Below, one piece after another: positions 61,214-64,000 of a stretch of DNA of 64,000 nucleotides. The notes below the pieces were generated by a model. The model ran no database searches. It was not told where the DNA came from and saw only the letters and a list, made by a program, of their open reading frames with translations. This DNA comes from Anaeramoeba flamelloides (lineage: Eukaryota > Metamonada > Anaeramoebidae), in the NCBI GenBank assembly GCA_027625915.1, contig JANTQA010000016.1:2919001-2983000 (forward strand), given 5' to 3'. Made by a program: the position numbers and the translations under genes. The number at the start of each line of letters is the position of its first letter. Position 1 is the first letter of the stretch.

Positions 61214-61335
61214 ATAAAGTTAAAATTGAGTTGTTCAAAACAGAAGAACACAAATAAAATCAGTTGATTATCTCAAACCATTGATCGATCAATAATCCTA
61301 ATCGAATTTTAACAAATTTACAAATATATTTTTTA
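61214..61335. repeat. Dispersed repeat sharing GAGTTGTTCAAAA (copy 2)
   Basis: Direct partner of 48727-48850. It lies immediately left of the nested element set. Confidence 0.5.
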
Positions 61336-61759
61336 TCAGCTAAATTTCAAAAAGAATCTATCAAATATTACAAATGCCCGAAAATTGAAAATACCCGATA
61401 TTTTTATAACAACAAAGAATACTTTTTGAACAACTTTTAAGAAACCCTAGAGTCAATATACCTAGTTAGATGGAAAATTTTGGAATTTTATTGTAGAAAA
61501 AAATTGTTTTCTGAAAATATCAAAATTCAAAAAATTCAAATTTTAGAGAATAGTATTCAATCCGTTATATGTGAAAGGAATTTTTATCTTAGATGAATAT
61601 AACATTTCTGATCATTTCGAAATGGTATTGACTAAATGAGAGAAAATGTACTTGTAAAGAAAATTTCTAATAGTGCATCATTACCCATAATTTTCTAATC
61701 TTAAATACAATCCAAAAATAACCGGTTAATATCTAATTGTATAAAAAATATACAAACCC

Positions 61760-61930
61760 TACACAATGTGACTAAAACCAAACCTAATTTTAACTTCCCA
61801 TCCCATAAAAGAAACTGACTTAACCAAAACAATATAAACCTAAAACAACCCTACAAATGCCCTAAATTAGATAAACACTTCCCCTAATATATATTTACTT
61901 ACCCTAATAAGTATAAAAATTACTCAAATA
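61760..61930. repeat. C/A-rich CCCTAA-like stretch
   Basis: Strand-biased, nearly G-free sequence with CCCTAC, CCTAAAACAACCCTAC, TGCCCTAAATT, CCCCTAATAT and ACCCTAATAAG. It resembles degenerate CCCTAA repeats and lies inside the outer element, left of the TTAA element. Confidence 0.45.
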
Positions 61931-62118
61931 TACTTAAAAGGCACTAAAAACTCTTAAGGGAGTAGCCACGGTAAAGAAAAATTTTTCACTTTTTCACAAT
62001 TCTGAAGAGGATCAGAAAATAACATTTTTTACTTTGGTTGTAACTCATTGATTTTTATTATTTAAAGTACTTCATTCATTAGATTTTTTAAATTTTTTTT
62101 TCAAAGTCTCAAAGAAAC

Positions 62119-62213
62119 TGCCACAATAGAATGTTGAGTTGAATTGCTTAAAATAGTGTTTTGAATGTTGAATAACTTATCTTTTATCCTTCTCTCAACA
62201 TTCTATTGTGGCA
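62119..62213. repeat. Perfect 20-bp inverted repeat
   Basis: TGCCACAATAGAATGTTGAG at 62119-62138 and its exact complement CTCAACATTCTATTGTGGCA at 62194-62213, separated by 55 bp. It could form a cruciform or RNA hairpin. Confidence 0.9.
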
Positions 62214-62575
62214 TTTAATTTTTTTCTTTTTTTATTTTTTCATCATTTTTGTGATTTTTTAATCCTGAAAACATAAAGCAATTAGAACTATTTTTTTATT
62301 AGTGGCATTTGGGATTAATGGATTTTGTTTAAAGAGAACAACAACATTACAATTGAAACAATCATAAAAGGAAACATAAATGGGACTTAAATAGCTAGAA
62401 GATTCCAAAAAAAGAATAATTAAGTCAAATTATTACTTGTTAGCATTTTAAATCGTTGGGTTTAGTGGAATAGGAGAAGTGAATATGATTATATGTTACC
62501 AAAGTTTAAACTACAAAATAGCTACAAGTTTTATTCAAAGAATCTGAAATTATCTTCTCCCAAAAAAAAAAACTA

Positions 62576-63118
62576 AACCCCATTCCAAAAATTTGGACAC
62601 ATCTAAAATCAAAAATTGGAAAACAAAAACTCAATTTATTATATTTTTCCAAATGTAATATAAAACCATATTTAAGTAACATAGTATTAATGGTTTTTTA
62701 AGTAATCTTTTTCATCCAAATATAAGAAAACAATATAAAACAAAAAATCAAAACAAGTGTGTCCAAAATAAGGAAAGGAGCTGAAATGACAGAGTTTGAA
62801 CAAAAAATATATTGGTAGATTTGTTAAAATTACACCAACAATGGTTGATCGATCAAATGATAAGATACCATGCACCGGTTGTATGTGTATTTTTCAATTT
62901 AAGAAACTCAACTGTAACCATCTATCAACCATCTATAAAAAATTTCCAGATCTAACGAAACAGATTAAGTAACTAAAAAAAGAAAATGAAAACAAAAACA
63001 AAAAAGACAAAAAATGAAATAGTTTGTTGAATTAAAATTAATTTCAAATTGGATGTAAATCATGTTATTGTTATTTTTCCAACTCTTTAAACTGTGTCCA
63101 AATTGATGGAATTAAGTT
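62576..63118. mobile_element. Tc1/mariner-like MITE, copy 3 (543 bp)
   Basis: Ends AACCCCATTCCAAAAATTTG and CAAATTGATGGAATTAAGTT, flanked by TA (62574-62575 and 63119-63120). Aligns throughout with 3391-3919. This copy keeps a short plus-strand reading EMTEFEQKIY (about 62782-62812), faintly like the start of Tc1 transposase helix-turn-helix regions, which would make the family an internal deletion of a Tc1 element; that is weak evidence. Confidence 0.75.
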
Positions 63119-63571
63119 TATTTTAATAAAAAAATAATTAAAAAAAAATCAAAACTATTTTATCAATATAATCTCATTTTTTTTATTGTTGAACATTACT
63201 AAAAAAAAAATATCAAATAATTTTTTTAATAAAATTTTTAGAGAATCTACGATCACACGTCACCAAAATAAAATGTTCTTATCTCATCTCTCTCAAATTT
63301 TTATCAGGTCTTATGGTGTAGCTACTCCCTTAAAGGGGATAGAGTAGAAAAATCAAAAAAAAAAATCTTTTGTCTTAAAGAAAAAATGTTATTTTACCGT
63401 TAAACAGGGTATATTTACCCTAGAGTTTCTTTGAAGTTGTTCAAAAAGTTTTTTTTCGTAACTAAAAAAATTTCTGTATTTTCTTTTTGATACAAAAAAA
63501 ATTTTTTTTCAAAAGATATTCAATCTAAACACTATTTAAAAAATTGTTATTCACCTGGAATAATAAATTGA

Positions 63572-63589
63572 ATATATATATATATATAT
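63572..63589. repeat. AT microsatellite
   Basis: Short AT run followed by CCTTTAG, near the right flank of the nested element set. Confidence 0.85.
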
Positions 63590-64000
63590 CCTTTAGTATT
63601 AAAGAAAAACTAATAATTAAATCTCACTTATGATTCACTTTTAAATCATTATAAACATACAAAAACTTGATATTTTATAAATTAAAAAAAAAACAATAAA
63701 AATAAAAACTAAAAAACAAGCAAGTCACGATTTTTTTATTAAGGGCATGTTTGATTTTTTATTACTGAACTTTCACTGAAAAAAAGTTTGAAAAGAATTT
63801 TTGTAATAATTAAATCCATTGAAAAGAAATTACATAGTTTCAATTTTCATGGTGATTCTTTGTCTTTTGGAAGATCTTTTTTTTTTTAACCATGAACTTT
63901 TTATAAAAAATAAAAATAAAAAAAAAAGTCAAAAAAAAATTTTACAAAAAAATAAATAAAAAAAAGAAGTATCAAAAAAAAAAGAAAAAGAAAAACAAAA

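Larger units (their letters stand above)
61959..63329. mobile_element. Middle ~1.37-kb TTAA-flanked element
   Basis: Ends GGGAGTAGCCAC and GTAGCTACTCCC are flanked by TTAA (61955-61958 and 63330-63333), giving a TTAA-type insertion about 1371 bp long. It holds a perfect 20-bp internal hairpin at 62119-62213 and an inserted Tc1-like MITE. No open reading frame of note. A piggyBac-like origin is inferred only from TTAA. Confidence 0.65.
61386..63484. mobile_element. Outer ~2.1-kb inverted-repeat element
   Basis: The left arm (61386-61470, with TACTTTTTGAACAACTTTTA, then AGAAACCCTAGAGT and ATATACC) is matched inversely by 63393-63484 (GGTATATTTACCCTAGAG, TTTCTTTGAAGTTGTTC, AAAAAGT). The arms are about 75-85 bp and clearly diverged. 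Outer boundaries and target duplication could not be fixed. It encloses the two elements below and has no transposase frame. Confidence 0.55.

Overview
This is a very AT-rich, gene-poor stretch of a eukaryotic nuclear genome. Evidence for a protist: spliceosomal GT-AG introns, Lys/Asn-rich low-complexity proteins, classic eukaryotic signalling families (Arf, Rab, RhoGEF, LisH-CTLH, calponin-homology, Dcc1), and long intergenic tracts full of homopolymers and AT microsatellites. No ribosomal RNA, tRNA, operon or bacterial-style gene packing is visible. The gene style would suit an anaerobic amoeba such as Anaeramoeba, or an amoebozoan. That placement is inference; no marker gene is present to settle it.

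Layout. 1-1 kb: a TTAA-flanked hairpin element. 1.16-1.88 kb (+): an Arf GTPase with one intron. 2.2-3.9 kb: repeats. 4-8.9 kb: no convincing gene. 8.9-12.6 kb (+): an IQ-DH-PH RhoGEF. 12.6-22.2 kb: desert with a small MITE and possible cryptic exons at 18-19.8 kb. 22.2-23.2 kb (+): an unknown intron-bearing gene. 24-26 kb: palindromic repeat mosaic. 27.3-28.65 kb (-): an SsnA-type amidohydrolase with a reading-frame break at its first metal-binding motif. 28.9-31.5 kb: repeats. 31.8-37.7 kb (-): a giant Lys/Asn-rich protein whose N-terminus is a calponin-homology domain split by an intron. 38-42 kb: repeats. 42.3-43.5 kb (+): a LisH-CTLH-CRA protein. 43.6-50.9 kb: desert with a cluster of five ~197-bp palindromic MITEs and a 1500-bp TIR element. 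50.9-52.3 kb (-): a Rab14-like GTPase with four introns. 54.8-55.4 kb: second full copy of the TTAA hairpin element. 56.8-57.9 kb (-): Dcc1. 58-64 kb: no gene, but a threefold nested set of TIR elements at 61.4-63.5 kb.

Functionally the genes are unrelated housekeeping and cytoskeletal/trafficking genes: vesicle transport (Arf, Rab14), Rho signalling (RhoGEF), actin or membrane scaffolding (CH protein), protein-degradation scaffolding (CTLH) and replication cohesion (Dcc1). The amidohydrolase has bacterial relatives and may be laterally acquired. The most unusual content is non-coding: at least six families of short inverted-repeat elements, several carrying terminal TA or TTAA duplications, some nested, one with an internally flipped segment. 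No transposase gene is visible, so these would have to be moved by enzymes encoded elsewhere.
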